Shown here: positions 21,354-31,706 of the stretch, one piece after another | Layout: every line of letters starts with the position of its first letter | How positions within the stretch are numbered: the first letter of the stretch is position 1 | NCBI RefSeq assembly: GCF_905147365.1 | Contig: NC_056418.1 | Coordinates: 16,119,262 to 16,183,261 of the forward strand | Length of the DNA: 64,000 nt | From: Aricia agestis | Lineage: Eukaryota; Arthropoda; Insecta; Lepidoptera; Lycaenidae | Reading direction: 5' to 3' | Program-made: the position numbers and the translations under genes | Notes under the pieces: generated by a model | Database searches by the model: none | Told to the model about the DNA's origin: nothing | The model's input: the letters and a program-made list of their open reading frames with translations, nothing else

Positions 21354-24300
21354 TAGTGCCGCCATTAATACAAATTAAATTACTAATAAATGACATTTTG
21401 GAAATATCAGGAATCTATGATTCAGGATCTAACGTGTCTTTAATAAATTCAAGGCTATTATCTTTAAAAAATATACCAACTTATAATAAAAGAGCAGGTT
21501 TAAAAACAATTAATGGCGTAAAAAAATCAATAGGAATGGTAACATTAAAAATAAAAATTTTTGAAATTGAGAAACATGTCGATGTTTTTGTTATAGATGA
21601 AGAAAATTTCGACTATAATTTTCTAGTTGGATTAGATTGTATACAAAAATTTAAGTTAACTCAAAATGAAAACTTAGAGATCATGCAAAATATCAATAAT
21701 AAAAAAGTAAAACAACTTAAAATTACAAAACAAATTCCTGGCAGTTCAGGTGATGACATAAGGATAAATAAAAATGAAAAACAAGTTATTAGTCAAGGAT
21801 ATGAAATAAACTTTAATGAAAATATAATGGTCGATAATTTTGATATTTCGATAAACCATTTAGATCATAATAAAAGATCTGTTATTGATCAATTGATATG
21901 CAAATATAATTCTATTTTCGCTAAAGACAAATTCGATATAGGCACGGTAAAAGGTTATGAGGCACATATCGATTTGTTGATAGATAAGTACTGTAGCAAG
22001 AGGCCATACAGGTGCTCTATGGAGGATATGAAAGAAATTGAACATCAGGTATCAAAATTATTAGAACATAATTTAATTGAGGAGTCATATAGCCCTTTTG
22101 CTGCTCCGGTAACACTAGCATTTAAAAAAGAGGAAGGAAGGAAATCAAGGCTTTGTATAGATTTTAGAGAATTAAATAAAATAGTAGTTCCCCAGTCACA
22201 ACCTTTCCCTCTAATCGAGGATTTAATGGTCAAAACAAGGAAATGTAAATTTTTTTCAACATTTGATGTAAATTCAGCGTTCTGGTCAATACCACTTAAG
22301 ATTGAAGATAGACAAAAAACTGCATTTGTTACCCAGAATGCACATTATCAATGGACTTGTTTACCCTTTGGCCTAAAAACTTCGCCCGCCATTTTTCAAA
22401 GAATTCTTAGTAGTATAATAAGAAAGCACAAACTCTCAGATTTTACTGTAAATTATGTGGACGATATTTTAGTATTTTCAGAAACGTTTGAGAAACACAT
22501 AGAGCACTTATCTTTATTAATGGAGGCAATCTTAAAAGAAGGTTTTAAATTAAAATTCACAAAATGTAACTTTGCACAAGACTCTGTGAAATATCTAGGA
22601 CACATAATAAGCAACAACACTGTCACGCCTCTTAAAGATAACTTAATTGCGATAAAAGAATTTCCGATTCCAAAAACACAAAAAAACGTCCGGCAATTTC
22701 TAGGAAAAATAAATTTCTATGGAAAATATATACCAAATATTTCAATTATTCTAGATCCATTGCATAATTTATTAAGAAAAGGAGAAAAATTTGTTTGGTC
22801 AGATAAATGTGAAGAATCTTTCAATACTATAAAAAAACTGCTTTGTTCAAAACCCATTCTAGCCATTTTTGATCCAGACTTACCAATACACATTTATACA
22901 GATGCTAGCATACAAGGTATAGCCGCTATATTAAAACAAATTCAACCTAACGGTGATGAAAAACCTTGCGCATATTTTTCAAAAAAATTAAACGATTCTC
23001 AAAAAAGGAGAAAAGCTATATATCTTGAGTGTCTGGCTATAAAAGAGGCGATTAAGTATTGGCAACACTGGCTTATAGGAAAAACATTCACGGTTTTCTC
23101 AGATCACAAACCTTTAGAAAAATTAAACATTAAGGCCAGAACCGATGAAGAACTGGGAGATTTAACGTTTTATTTGTCGCAATTCAATTTTAAAATAATA
23201 TATTCTCCAGGAAAATATAATACAGAGGCAGATACTTTAAGTAGAAACCCAGTGTTAGAACCATGTGAAAATGAAGAAAGTAGTTTAAAAGTAGTTAATT
23301 TTGTTAAAATTGAAGACATACTAAAAGATCAAAAAAATAATGAAGATTTAAAACAGAATACAAATAAATTTATTTATAAACATAATGTATACTATAAAAA
23401 GGTAGGCAAACATGAAAAGATTGTACTAACTGAAGAGTTCAGTAAAGATATTATAAAACAAGTACATTATTACTACTGTCACATAGGAAGAAAACAAGTT
23501 GAAAACAAAATAAAACCATTTTTTAAAGCTAAAAATTTATTAGATAATATAAAAAAAATATGCGAAAATTGTGATGTTTGTATAAAGAATAAGTCTAGAA
23601 CAGCATACAGGTTTGGGCTAATGTCTCACTTAGGACCTGCCACCTATCCGTTCCAAATAGTATCTATAGATACCATAGGTGGATTTGGTGGAGTGCGCTC
23701 AACCAAGACATATTTACACCTCCTAGTAGATCACTTCACTCGTTACGCCTATATTTTAACTTCCAAAACACAGTATGCAAATGACTTTATAAAACTAGTC
23801 CAAAAAGTAACACAAGATTATAAAATTGATTTAATTTTATCTGACCAATATCCAGGCATCAATTCAAGGGAATTTAAATATTTTTTAGAAAAGGAAGGTA
23901 TACCTATAGTGTTCACTGCAGTAAATGCACCATTTTCTAACGGATTGAACGAGAGATTAAACCAGACATTGGTTAATAAAATCCGTTGTAAGATTAATGA
24001 AAGAAAGGATAAAATCGCTTGGACTACTATTGCGCACGAATGCACGGAAAAGTATAACGAAACTGAACATAGTGTAACAGGCTTCTCCCCAAAATATTTA
24101 CTGGAAGGGAAAAATGTAGACATTCTACCACATGAATTGAAACAAAATAAATTACAGAGTCATCTAGAACAAGACCGAAAAATTGCCTTAGAAAATAGTA
24201 TAAAATCACACAATTATAATAAACAAAGATTTGACAAAAACAGAAAACATTATGAATTTGAAGTTGGAGATTCAGTATATGTTGAAAATGGAAATCGGCT

Positions 24301-24406
24301 AAACCGAAAAAAATTGGATGAATTAAAGATAGGACCATATCAAATTGTAGAAAAAATATCCAACTCAATTTACAAAGTTAACACGGGTCATAAAAAGTTA
24401 CAGTAA
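21350..24406 (+). CDS. pol: pol: protease, RT, RNase H, integrase (about 1016 aa)
   Basis: Translated by -1 frameshift from gag; numbering here is from the GTG at 21356. An aspartic protease shows DSG at 22-24 and the FLVGLDCI flap-side motif. Reverse transcriptase follows, with RLCIDFRELN, LPFGLKTSPAIFQR and catalytic YVDD at 367-370. RNase H has TDAS at 515-518, the ECLAIKEA helix and a DH pair. Integrase has an HHCC zinc domain (H704, H708, CENCDVC near 740), catalytic D772, D830 and E866 (35-residue D-to-E spacing), and a C-terminal GPYQI module followed by NSIYKVNTG. No internal stop or frameshift. The enzymes copy and insert the element. Domain order fixes Ty3/gypsy; the lineage within it is not assigned. 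Confidence 0.96.
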   Translation, partial: LVVPPLIQIKLLINDILEISGIYDSGSNVSLINSRLLSLKNIPTYNKRAGLKTINGVKKSIGMVTLKIKIFEIEKHVDVFVIDEENFDYNFLVGLDCIQKFKLTQNENLEIMQNINNKKVKQLKITKQIPGSSGDDIRINKNEKQVISQGYEINFNENIMVDNFDISINHLDHNKRSVIDQLICKYNSIFAKDKFDIGTVKGYEAHIDLLIDKYCSKRPYRCSMEDMKEIEHQVSKLLEHNLIEESYSPFAAPVTLAFKKEEGRKSRLCIDFRELNKIVVPQSQPFPLIEDLMVKTRKCKFFSTFDVNSAFWSIPLKIEDRQKTAFVTQNAHYQWTCLPFGLKTSPAIFQRILSSIIRKHKLSDFTVNYVDDILVFSETFEKHIEHLSLLMEAILKEGFKLKFTKCNFAQDSVKYLGHIISNNTVTPLKDNLIAIKEFPIPKTQKNVRQFLGKINFYGKYIPNISIILDPLHNLLRKGEKFVWSDKCEESFNTIKKLLCSKPILAIFDPDLPIHIYTDASIQGIAAILKQIQPNGDEKPCAYFSKKLNDSQKRRKAIYLECLAIKEAIKYWQHWLIGKTFTVFSDHKPLEKLNIKARTDEELGDLTFYLSQFNFKIIYSPGKYNTEADTLSRNPVLEPCENEESSLKVVNFVKIEDILKDQKNNEDLKQNTNKFIYKHNVYYKKVGKHEKIVLTEEFSKDIIKQVHYYYCHIGRKQVENKIKPFFKAKNLLDNIKKICENCDVCIKNKSRTAYRFGLMSHLGPATYPFQIVSIDTIGGFGGVRSTKTYLHLLVDHFTRYAYILTSKTQYANDFIKLVQKVTQDYKIDLILSDQYPGINSREFKYFLEKEGIPIVFTAVNAPFSNGLNERLNQTLVNKIRCKINERKDKIAWTTIAHECTEKYNETEHSVTGFSPKYLLEGKNVDILPHELKQNKLQSHLEQDRKIALENSIKSHNYNKQRFDKNRKHYEFEVGDSVYVENGNRLNRKKLDELKIGPYQIVEKISNSIYKVNTGHKKLQ

Positions 24407-24470
24407 ATTTTTTTCCATATCACAAAACTTATTCCAGTAATAATAACGCAGTAGAACTTTATCATTTCAA

Positions 24471-24488
24471 GTGGGGGTGAGGGGGAGA
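24471..24488 (+). other. polypurine tract
   Basis: GTGGGGGTGAGGGGGAGA, 18 bases ending exactly at the TG of the 3' LTR. It is the plus-strand primer site for reverse transcription. Confidence 0.92.
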
Positions 24489-24886
24489 TGTAAATGAAGT
24501 GCCTGTTACTTCATTTCGTTTGAATTTACCGCATAATAAATTTTGTGTAATATTATCTGTGAATCTATGGAGTTAAGTGACATTGACATTTGACAGGACT
24601 ACAGCACATGTATTCTCTTTGGCACATGTAAAAATAGAAAGAAAGGTTAGGATCTAATTTAGTGAGAATTATATTTTAATACTTAGAAATTAATACAAAC
24701 GGGTAAAGCAATAGCTTTAAATGTTGTTTTCTCTTTTCAGGTAAATTTTCTTTGTATTCAGTTGTAATTGATTAATCTAAGTTTTGTAAAGTGTAAACCT
24801 GTATTAACTTAATAAAAAAATCTCTTTTCAGAGCAACTCAGTTCTAGTTGTTGTTTTACTGTTATACAAGGATTATAAAAAGACAT
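24489..24886 (+). repeat. 3' LTR (398 bp)
   Basis: Base-for-base the same as 19787-20184 over the whole length compared. It is followed by TATATATATTATCT, the TA-rich target. Confidence 0.93.
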
Positions 24887-24894
24887 TATATATA

Positions 24895-26406
24895 TTATCT
24901 ATACATCTTTACATCTATACATATAAATAAAATTGGAGTGTCTGTTTGTAATATTAAAATAACAGTTTTTTACTAGATGCATATGAATGTATATTGGGTA
25001 CATACACCAAAACAACATTTTTCACAATTTTTGTCTGTATGTCTGTCTGTCTGTCTGTTTGTTCCGGCTAATCTCTGAAATGGCTGGAGCGATTTTGACG
25101 GGACTTTTTTAGGCACATAGCTGATGTAGTAAGGCATAACTAAGGCTACTTTTTAACCGACTTCAAAAAAGGAGGAGAATATATTTCACTTTTTTTTATA
25201 TTGGTTCGCGGACAACTCCGTCGTTTGTAGACCGATTTCCAAAATTCTTTTGTTGTTGTATGAGATGTAGCCCAGATTTGGTAACATGATCACAAAAGTG
25301 GTGATCTGATGATGCGATCCATTAGGTATCGACAGGACTCTTTAAAATTTATATGGAAACATATAGCGATTTTAAGTTGTTCTGAAGGATTTTAAGCTTA
25401 AACTACCAACAAATAAGAATTTGCGCCGAAGTACATCCTGGTTCCGAAGGTACACCAAACTCTTGAATGCTTATAGATAAATGTTCGGCAATTTTGGCAT
25501 TGTTTCAACCAATGTCAATGTGTCAATAATTATACTAATCATCATCGTCACTATTATTAGGCCATGAATTATCACATTATTATCAAAAATCTTGCCTTTG
25601 ATTATATTATTGTTCCACCATTTGTTGACTGATTTTCAAAACTCTTTTGTTGCTATATTTTAGTGTTTACTGTTTATAGAGGTACAATAACCCGAATTTG
25701 GTACAATGCTTACGAAGTGGAGTGGTGATCTGATACTGAAATTCGTGAGATATAGAGGGAACTCCTGGATATTTTTTGGGACACATAGACGCGTCAACTA
25801 TTTCTGCACTTATTAATTAACTCCGTAGCCGTATTTTCTTTTTTACTCCGTAGCAGCTAACTTTAGCGCAATTTCTATGTGCAATTTGCCGCTTTTTTGT
25901 AGATCTAGATTAAATGAACTAAAAAGTATTAAATAATTCATATTCTGTATTTCGGTTTTCAGTCTTCATTATTTTGAAGTCGGTACCAACTACCAGCTAA
26001 CCTAATCGCCAGTTCTATGACAAAATATAACTGCAACTTATAAGATTGGTACCGACTTCAAATGATGAAGATTGAGAACAGAAATACTGAGTACAGATAT
26101 GAATTATTAATTAATACTTTTTAGTTCATTTAATACAATTACTATATATTGTCTTTACCTTGGAAGTCGGTTACAATTTTTGTTTAAAAATAATAATTTT
26201 ATTCTTATTCGTTATCCTTAAGATTTTCTATACAGTATTGGCGTTTTTATCTACAACTTTAGGTTCATGAAAGTAATCAGATCAACTACTTAACAAGATC
26301 CCATTTTTAGTATTTGGGTAAGGAAGGGGAAAATTTCTCTCTATTTCATTAATATTTTTTTTATCACATTTTGCTGACGCGGACGAAGTCGCGGGCAACA
26401 GCTAGT
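24895..26406 (+). mobile_element. Helitron-like composite repeat (candidate)
   Basis: Begins ATCTATACATCTTTACATCT and AAATAAAATTGGAGTGTCTG, passes a (TGTC)n block at 25031-25060, and ends GACGCGGACGAAGTCGCGGG then CAACAGCTAGTA. The ends fit a non-autonomous Helitron. It contains a nested MITE (25911-26132) and several GAAGTCGGT strings. No ORF. The LTR element sits just at its left edge. Confidence 0.4.
25911..26132. mobile_element. MITE-like element, about 77-bp inverted ends
   Basis: TAAATGAACTAAAAAGTATT at 25911 returns inverted at the right end, and ATTTTGAAGTCGGTACC / GGTACCGACTTCAAAT closes the arms around a loop of about 60 bp. Related copies lie at 27392-27500 and 39557-39790. Confidence 0.75.
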
Positions 26407-26967
26407 ATATTATATAACACTAATACAGACAATATCGAATACTCCAAGCGCTAGATACAATTATTTATTTTATTAAGAATATTATTTAGTTTCTCGAAAA
26501 CAATGTTCAGTCTCCACTCTCCTCTAAGATTTCACTATCTTAATTAATGTTTTCTGTATTTGTATACAAAATTATGTGAATAAAATTTAAATTGAACCCG
26601 ACTTTCAAGGTAAAAACAATAGAAATATTATTAACTAGAATATTCGCCCTCGTAAATTGGGTATTTCACAGAAACCGTACATTTTCAAATAAAAATAGCT
26701 ATAAATACTCCTTTCACGTGGTCTACTCTTATAAGTGCCAAATATATGAAAAGGCTCATAATCATGGGACGATGCATGGTATAATATTATGGTAGTGATA
26801 ATGATGATGATGAATGTAATATGCATAATAGCATATGCTTTCTGTTCTTAAAACAACGCCGAAACTCCCAAACTTGTATCTATAAAGAATCAGGAGTTCT
26901 CTCAGCACCTTCCGAACCACGGTATACCATTTATACCTCGGTGCAAAATCTTACTGGTTTGTAGCAT
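26407..26967. other. no gene; repeat scraps
   Basis: 26640-26760 contains GAAACCGTACATTTTC and CACGTGGTCTACTCTTATAA, similar to the Helitron-like family at 62640-62720. The rest is unassigned. Confidence 0.45.
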
Positions 26968-27391
26968 ATGCTTAGAATACTTCTCACGAAACCGAAGTCA
27001 CCACATATTTCCTCATAAATCTTGAGGAGTTCCCTCGATTACTTATGGATCCTTCATCAGATCACCACTTTTGTGAATATAATACCAAATTGGGATGATA
27101 CCCTACATACCAAAAGAAAAATTTTGAAAATCGGTTAACAAACGGCGAAGTAATCGTTGAACATAAGAAAATGAACATAACACCTCTCCCATTTTGAAAG
27201 TCGGTTAAAATTCTAGCCTATGTGTTATTCTGATGTATAAGCTATATTGTTGTAAGTTTTATTAAAATCCGTTCCGTAGTTTTTGCGTGAAAGAGTAACA
27301 AACATCCATACATCCACACATCCATACATCCATACATCTATACATCCATACATCCAAACAAACTTTCGCCTTTATAATATTAGTAGGATAA
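26968..27391 (-). mobile_element. Lep1-like Helitron fragment with CATCCATA array
   Basis: Runs AGAATACTTCTCACGAAACC, GAAAGTCGGTTAAAATTCTA, TCCGTTCCGTAGTTTTTGCG, a (CATCCATA)n array (27303-27358), then CTTTCGCCTTTATAATATTA. The same order of motifs is seen at 7860-8092; the first part recurs at 44488-44745. Confidence 0.55.
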
Positions 27392-27500
27392 ACTAAAAAG
27401 TATTAAATAATTTCTTATTTTTTAATACTATATTTTTTCAGAATTCGCCGAAACCTAAACTATTCCTGTAGATACTTAATTTGAAGTCGGTGCGAAAAAA
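27392..27500. mobile_element. fragment of the AACTAAAAAGTATTAAATAA MITE family
   Basis: Matches the left arm of the 25911-26132 element and ends in TTTGAAGTCGGTGC. Only one arm is present. Confidence 0.55.
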
Positions 27501-27532
27501 AAGATATACACCGCGAAAATCTATTCAATTCA

Positions 27533-28105
27533 ATAGGCCAAGTTAGCCTCGAAGAAGTTTGGTGTTCTTAACAGAGCGAGACAGTACTTCAGTCCGGACC
27601 AACGCCTACAACTCTACAAGGCACATGTTCGGCCTCATATGGAATATTGTTCTCATCTCTGGGTCTAGATCGTGTCCAACGAAGGGCCGCTCGAATTGTT
27701 GATTTCCATAGTGTTTCAAACAGCTTGGACCCCTTGGAATTACGCCGAGATGTAGCTTCACTCTGCATCCTCTATCGGTTGTATCACGGGGAGTGCTCTG
27801 AGGAATTGTTCGGAATCATACCACCTGCAACTTTCCGCCATCGTCACATCACCTTGATGAGTGGCAGTCTTCCACCGTGCGTTTTTCGCGTAACTTTCTG
27901 CCGCGCACTAACTCTGGAACGAACTGTCACCAGCAGTATTTCCGGACCTATACGACCTGCAAACCTTCAAGAAGAGAGCGTATTCCCTCTTAAAAGGCCG
28001 GCAACGCACCTGCAGCTCTTCTAATGTTGCGAGTGTCCATGGGTGACGGTAGTTGCTTACCATCAGGTGACTCGTTTGCCACCTTATTTTATATAAAAAA
28101 AAATA
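27533..28105 (+). pseudogene. dead 3' fragment of a CR1-type LINE
   Basis: Sister of 9473-10140. Reads ASKKFGVLNRARQYFSPDQR, then QLYKAHVRPHMEYCSHLW, an internal deletion, then VQRRAARIVDFHSVSNSLDP and the conserved RRDVASLCILYRLYHGE block, followed by frame loss after FRHRHITLMSG. The 3' tail includes GGCCGGCAACGCACCTGCAG and an A-rich end. It keeps the segment deleted in the 9473 copy, so each fills gaps in the other. Not functional. Confidence 0.85.
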
Positions 28106-28844
28106 TAATAATATATTGTAACCTTTTTTCCAATTTGAAACGTGGCTTAAAAAGAACTTTAAAAGAAAATTCTACATTGAACTGGGATAAGAGCTGACCA
28201 AACATCGCTATAATATTATAATACGCGTATATAGTTACAAGAAACCTGATTGCCTGCTTTATATTGAACCGTAGTATTGAACGAACTATTTTATGAGCTA
28301 GTGACTATAATTTGAAATTTTGAACTATTAAAATATATTATAGCAACTTTAACGAAATAATAAATTGTAAGTTAACGGTCTATAAGTGAAGGTTACGACG
28401 AAAAGCTAAATTATAAATTATTTTAAGCAGAAAAATAGCTTGCGAATTGATAAATATTCAATATGACAAAAAATTATGTAATAATTCTGAGCTAAGTAAA
28501 GAATTTTTTTAGTATTCTGACTCTCAACATTTGCTAATATGGAAGTAATTTAGCGTAACATTATTGTACTGGCGACGCCATTACACTCCACAATAAAGCA
28601 CTTATATCCCGGGATAATATGTATTTTGAACATTGAAGAACATTACGTTATAGTGTTATGAACACACAAAGATATAATAATAATATCTTTAAAACATCTG
28701 CCGAGACGAGCCAAGCGAAGCGCAAAGGCACTACCTACCTTTTCTCGAAGTGTTTCGTCGTATTTTTGAACCCTCATAGAGTTGGTTTCCAACGTACCAG
28801 ATAGTTTATATTCTCAAATCTCAGGATATTATTAAATATACAAA
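28106..28844. other. no gene recognised
   Basis: AT-rich; no ORF, RNA gene or clear repeat. Confidence 0.5.
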
Positions 28845-28846
28845 GA

Positions 28847-29028
28847 CTTATTAACAAACATTATACAAAGTCTCGATTTTATAGCTCTAATACTTAAGAT
28901 TTTATTGATATGTAAGTATGAATGCTATACAATTGAGACTTTGTATAATGTTTGTTAATACAAACATTATACAAAGTCTCAATTGTATAGCTCTAATACT
29001 TAAGATTTTAATGATATCTAAAATACAC
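28847..29028. repeat. direct repeat with a perfect 31-bp-arm hairpin
   Basis: CATTATACAAAGTCTCGATT and ATAGCTCTAATACTTAAGAT occur at 28858-28915 and again at 28964-29014. Between them 28924-28954 and 28961-28991 form a perfect 31-bp stem with a 6-nt loop (TTAATA). The layout suggests an inverted then direct duplication of one foldback unit. Confidence 0.85.
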
Positions 29029-29385
29029 CGATTTCGTCACTGACACACTCATACACTGATGATCATCAAAATGTATCAAATGTTACTTCTTCATAATATT
29101 ATAAGAAACTCAATATTCGCATCAGCTCAGCGACGCGACGGTAGGGAAACGGCGAAGCCATAGAGGTACATATTTACTGGTATATTCTAGAATTTATTTA
29201 TTAGGGTCAGTAGAGCTAGGTCGTGTAAATTCAGAAGCTTGGCTCTACATGAGATCTCATAATTCATATCTTGGTAAATCTTATGAGTTATGTGGTTGTC
29301 TCGGCAACATTTTACAAGAAATGTTTTTGGTGAAATATATTTCACACACACATACTAAGCCTCGTTAGTAAATTCTTAATATATA
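29029..29385. other. no gene recognised
   Basis: Nothing supported. Confidence 0.5.
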
Positions 29386-29950
29386 ACTAGCGACCCGCCC
29401 CGTCTTCGCACTTTTAGTTTTTAATTAATTCTACCCGTGTCCCGCTTTGGTCGGTACCGCCATAAAAGCTACGTCCCACAATTTTAGAATCTGTAATATC
29501 TTCGAAAATATTGATTTAAATCATATGCTGTAAATGGCCATATAGATCTATATTAAAAAAACAATGTATTTAAAGTATTTAATTGAGTAAGGATTATTGC
29601 CGTATTGGTTAAAATCACTTCGAAAATTAGCCATTATTTAAAGTTAAAAGTAAATGACAACAAAATGTTATTGTGAGATATCCATAAGAGATAGACATTA
29701 CCATCGCGGTGTTTTCTGTAGACCTTTTCATACTTAGTACATTATTTTGATAAATCTCGTAGGGTTCAGCCTGCGTTTGCAATGAAAGCGGAAAAGAATG
29801 TAATTATTTACGACATCACGTTAGAAACCCCAAAAATAACAGTATTTCTCCACTATTAAATGAATGTTATTAAACTTATGAACCTTCCTTTTTAATCACT
29901 CTATCTATTAAAGAAAACAGCATCAAAATCCGTTGCGTAGTTTTAAAGAT
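29386..29950 (-). mobile_element. Helitron-like repeat remnant
   Basis: Starts AACTAGCGACCCGCCCCGTC, a GC-rich inverted terminal phrase seen on many lepidopteran non-autonomous Helitrons, and runs through CTCGTAGGGTTCAGCCTGCG to AAAATCCGTTGCGTAGTTTT. It is interrupted on the right by the large-TIR element at 29951. Confidence 0.4.
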
Positions 29951-30301
29951 ATAGGAAATTTAAAAAAAACCCCCGCCAAATAACTTTAAAAAGTAATTAA
30001 ATAATATTAACTGTCTTCAAATAATTCCTAACTTGTGTGAAGTAATATTTTAGTCCATAATTGTTGTCAAGGTGTGTCGGGGGACCGCCAAGTGAACTAC
30101 AACCTACAACCGCCAACTCGCTGATTATCTCGATTCAGTTCGCTGTGAATTGATCCTTAAACTTGTTATGTGAAATCAAACATCTACACAATTATGAACT
30201 AAAATATTACTTTACACAAGTTAGGAATTATTTGAACTTAAAGGCAGTTAATATTATTTCATTACTTTTCAAAGATATTTGGCGGGGGTTTTTTTAAATT
30301 T
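29951..30301. mobile_element. MITE with about 113-bp terminal inverted repeats
   Basis: Left arm AAAAAAAACCCCCGCCAAAT to CATAATTGTTG (29951-30066) pairs with 30189-30301 at roughly 90 percent. The loop is about 120 bp and includes GGTGTGTCGGGGGACCGCCA. Non-coding. It appears inserted in a Helitron-like remnant. Confidence 0.82.
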
Positions 30302-30430
30302 CTTAATTTAATTTTATTTCATACTTTTTAAACTTGTGTCGGTTTAAATAGTGCAGAATAATTCCTATCAACACACTCATATTCTCATAATTACCATATT
30401 CTATCAATGTCCTTTTCGATGAGGCCGTTA

Positions 30431-30655
30431 ATATGAGCCCAAACATGAAACCTCCACTTTGGGTTCTTACGAAGCTCGGTTCCTATAGAATCTAGGTGAT
30501 GCTGCAGCAGCAGCATGTAAATATTTACTGTTTATCTACTTTTTACTGGTTGTCGCAATTAAAATGAGCCCAAACACGAAACCTCTGTTCTAAGTTGGCG
30601 AGGAGTTGGATATCCTATTGATTACCAGGTGATGCTGCAGCACCAGGTCAACTTT
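30431..30655 (+). repeat. two imperfect direct repeats of about 90 bp
   Basis: ATGAGCCCAAACATGAAACC at 30431 and ATGAGCCCAAACACGAAACC at 30563 each lead about 75 bp later to CTAGGTGATGCTGCAGCA or CCAGGTGATGCTGCAGCA. Confidence 0.75.
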
Positions 30656-30795
30656 CCATTATTATGTGTATACGTATATTGTATATTCACAAATGTCACG
30701 AACTAGAAAATATAAAACCTATCAAACGACTACAAGTTGCCAACGGCCTTTCATGAACCAGATAAACCGTGATTGTTCAGCACTGAACAGGCTGA

Positions 30796-30980
30796 TGATG
30801 ATTAAATATATCTAAGAACACTCTCGATCATGTCAGCTTTCAAACAAAAAAAACTAGATCAAAATCGGTCCACCCGTTTGGATGCTACGATGCCACGGAC
30901 AGATACACACACAGACAAACAGACAGACAGACAGACACGTCAAACTTATAACACCCCTCTTTTTTGTCGGGGGTTAAAAA
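30796..30980 (+). repeat. interspersed repeat with CAGA array
   Basis: AACACTCTCGATCATGTCAG, then GATCAAAATCGGTCCACCCG, an (ACAGACAG)n block and TTGTCGGGGGTTAAAAAG. A related shorter piece is at 33170-33275. No coding capacity. Confidence 0.55.
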
Positions 30981-31267
30981 GGGAACAAAGGGACATGAGG
31001 GAAAAAAGCGACTTTGTTTTATAATAATATTATGTAGTGATGTCATGATAAATTCAAAATGTTATTTTCTGTAATTTTACTATCTACATTGTACAATACA
31101 TAGAGTCGCAATTATTTTCATTAAGAAATGTGTTTTAGAGTGGGAAAGGCTTTTAGGCTGCGGCTTGCGGGCTGACGGGAATGGCTGTGTAGTGTCTACT
31201 TCATACCTAGGTAGTAGGTATGGAGTGATATGGGTGGAGGCACCTACTATACAGGCGGCCTTTTAAC

Positions 31268-31452
31268 AATATCGTAATACTAGATGACGACTTTATTTCG
31301 TTGCGCCTAAATACGTTAATCGCGTCTGAACCGTACATCTTGGCGGGATGAAAAGATTCCTGAGATGTACTTCCCGAGACTCAAAGTACTTATTTTCATA
31401 AAAATTCAAATCGGCTCAGTGGTTTGGCATGACGAGGTAACAGACAGCTAAC
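31268..31452 (-). mobile_element. Helitron-like repeat, inverted relative to 14399-14609
   Basis: TACTAGATGACGACTTTATT, then CTGAACCGTACATCTTGGCG and AAATCGGCTCAGTGGTTTGG, the reverse order of the motifs in the plus-strand copy at 14399. Confidence 0.5.
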
Positions 31453-31630
31453 ATAACACACTTTAGAATTTATAATAAGTATTTGTATTGATTAGTATGG
31501 ATGAAACCAAATTAATGTAAACCTTTATAATTGATTGTTAGGAATCTCGTGTTAGGAATTGTTAGGAAATTGTTAGGAATATCGTGGAAAAACGAGACAT
31601 AATATAGGTAATTTCTATTGTGTCTCGGTC

Positions 31631-31688
31631 ACCGGTGACCGTATGGGGTTTGATGAATTAATTCATAAAGCCCCATACGGTCACCGGT
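31631..31688. repeat. 58-bp near-palindrome
   Basis: ACCGGTGACCGTATGGGG pairs exactly with 31671-31688; the interior (ATGAATTAATTCAT) is itself self-complementary. Outer sequences (GTGTCTCG / GGAAAAACGAGAC) add further inverted matches out to about 31565-31706. Confidence 0.85.
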
Positions 31689-31706
31689 GTCTCGTTTTTC
31701 CACCAT

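Larger units (their letters stand above)
19787..24886 (+). mobile_element. Ty3/gypsy-type LTR retrotransposon, identical LTRs
   Basis: About 5.1 kb: 5' LTR, short leader, gag, pol (PR-RT-RH-IN order, which is diagnostic of Ty3/gypsy), polypurine tract, 3' LTR. No env frame follows pol. The two LTRs match at every base I compared, so the insertion is very young. The flanks are TA-rich; a 4-bp TATA target duplication (19783-19786 and 24887-24890) fits, but the exact LTR edge is ambiguous because TATA also follows the 5' LTR. No standard tRNA primer-binding site (TGG...) is obvious after the 5' LTR. Confidence 0.95.

Noticed and set aside
24407..24470. An env gene after pol
   Set aside because: Only about 60 bp lie between the pol stop and the polypurine tract; no room for env.
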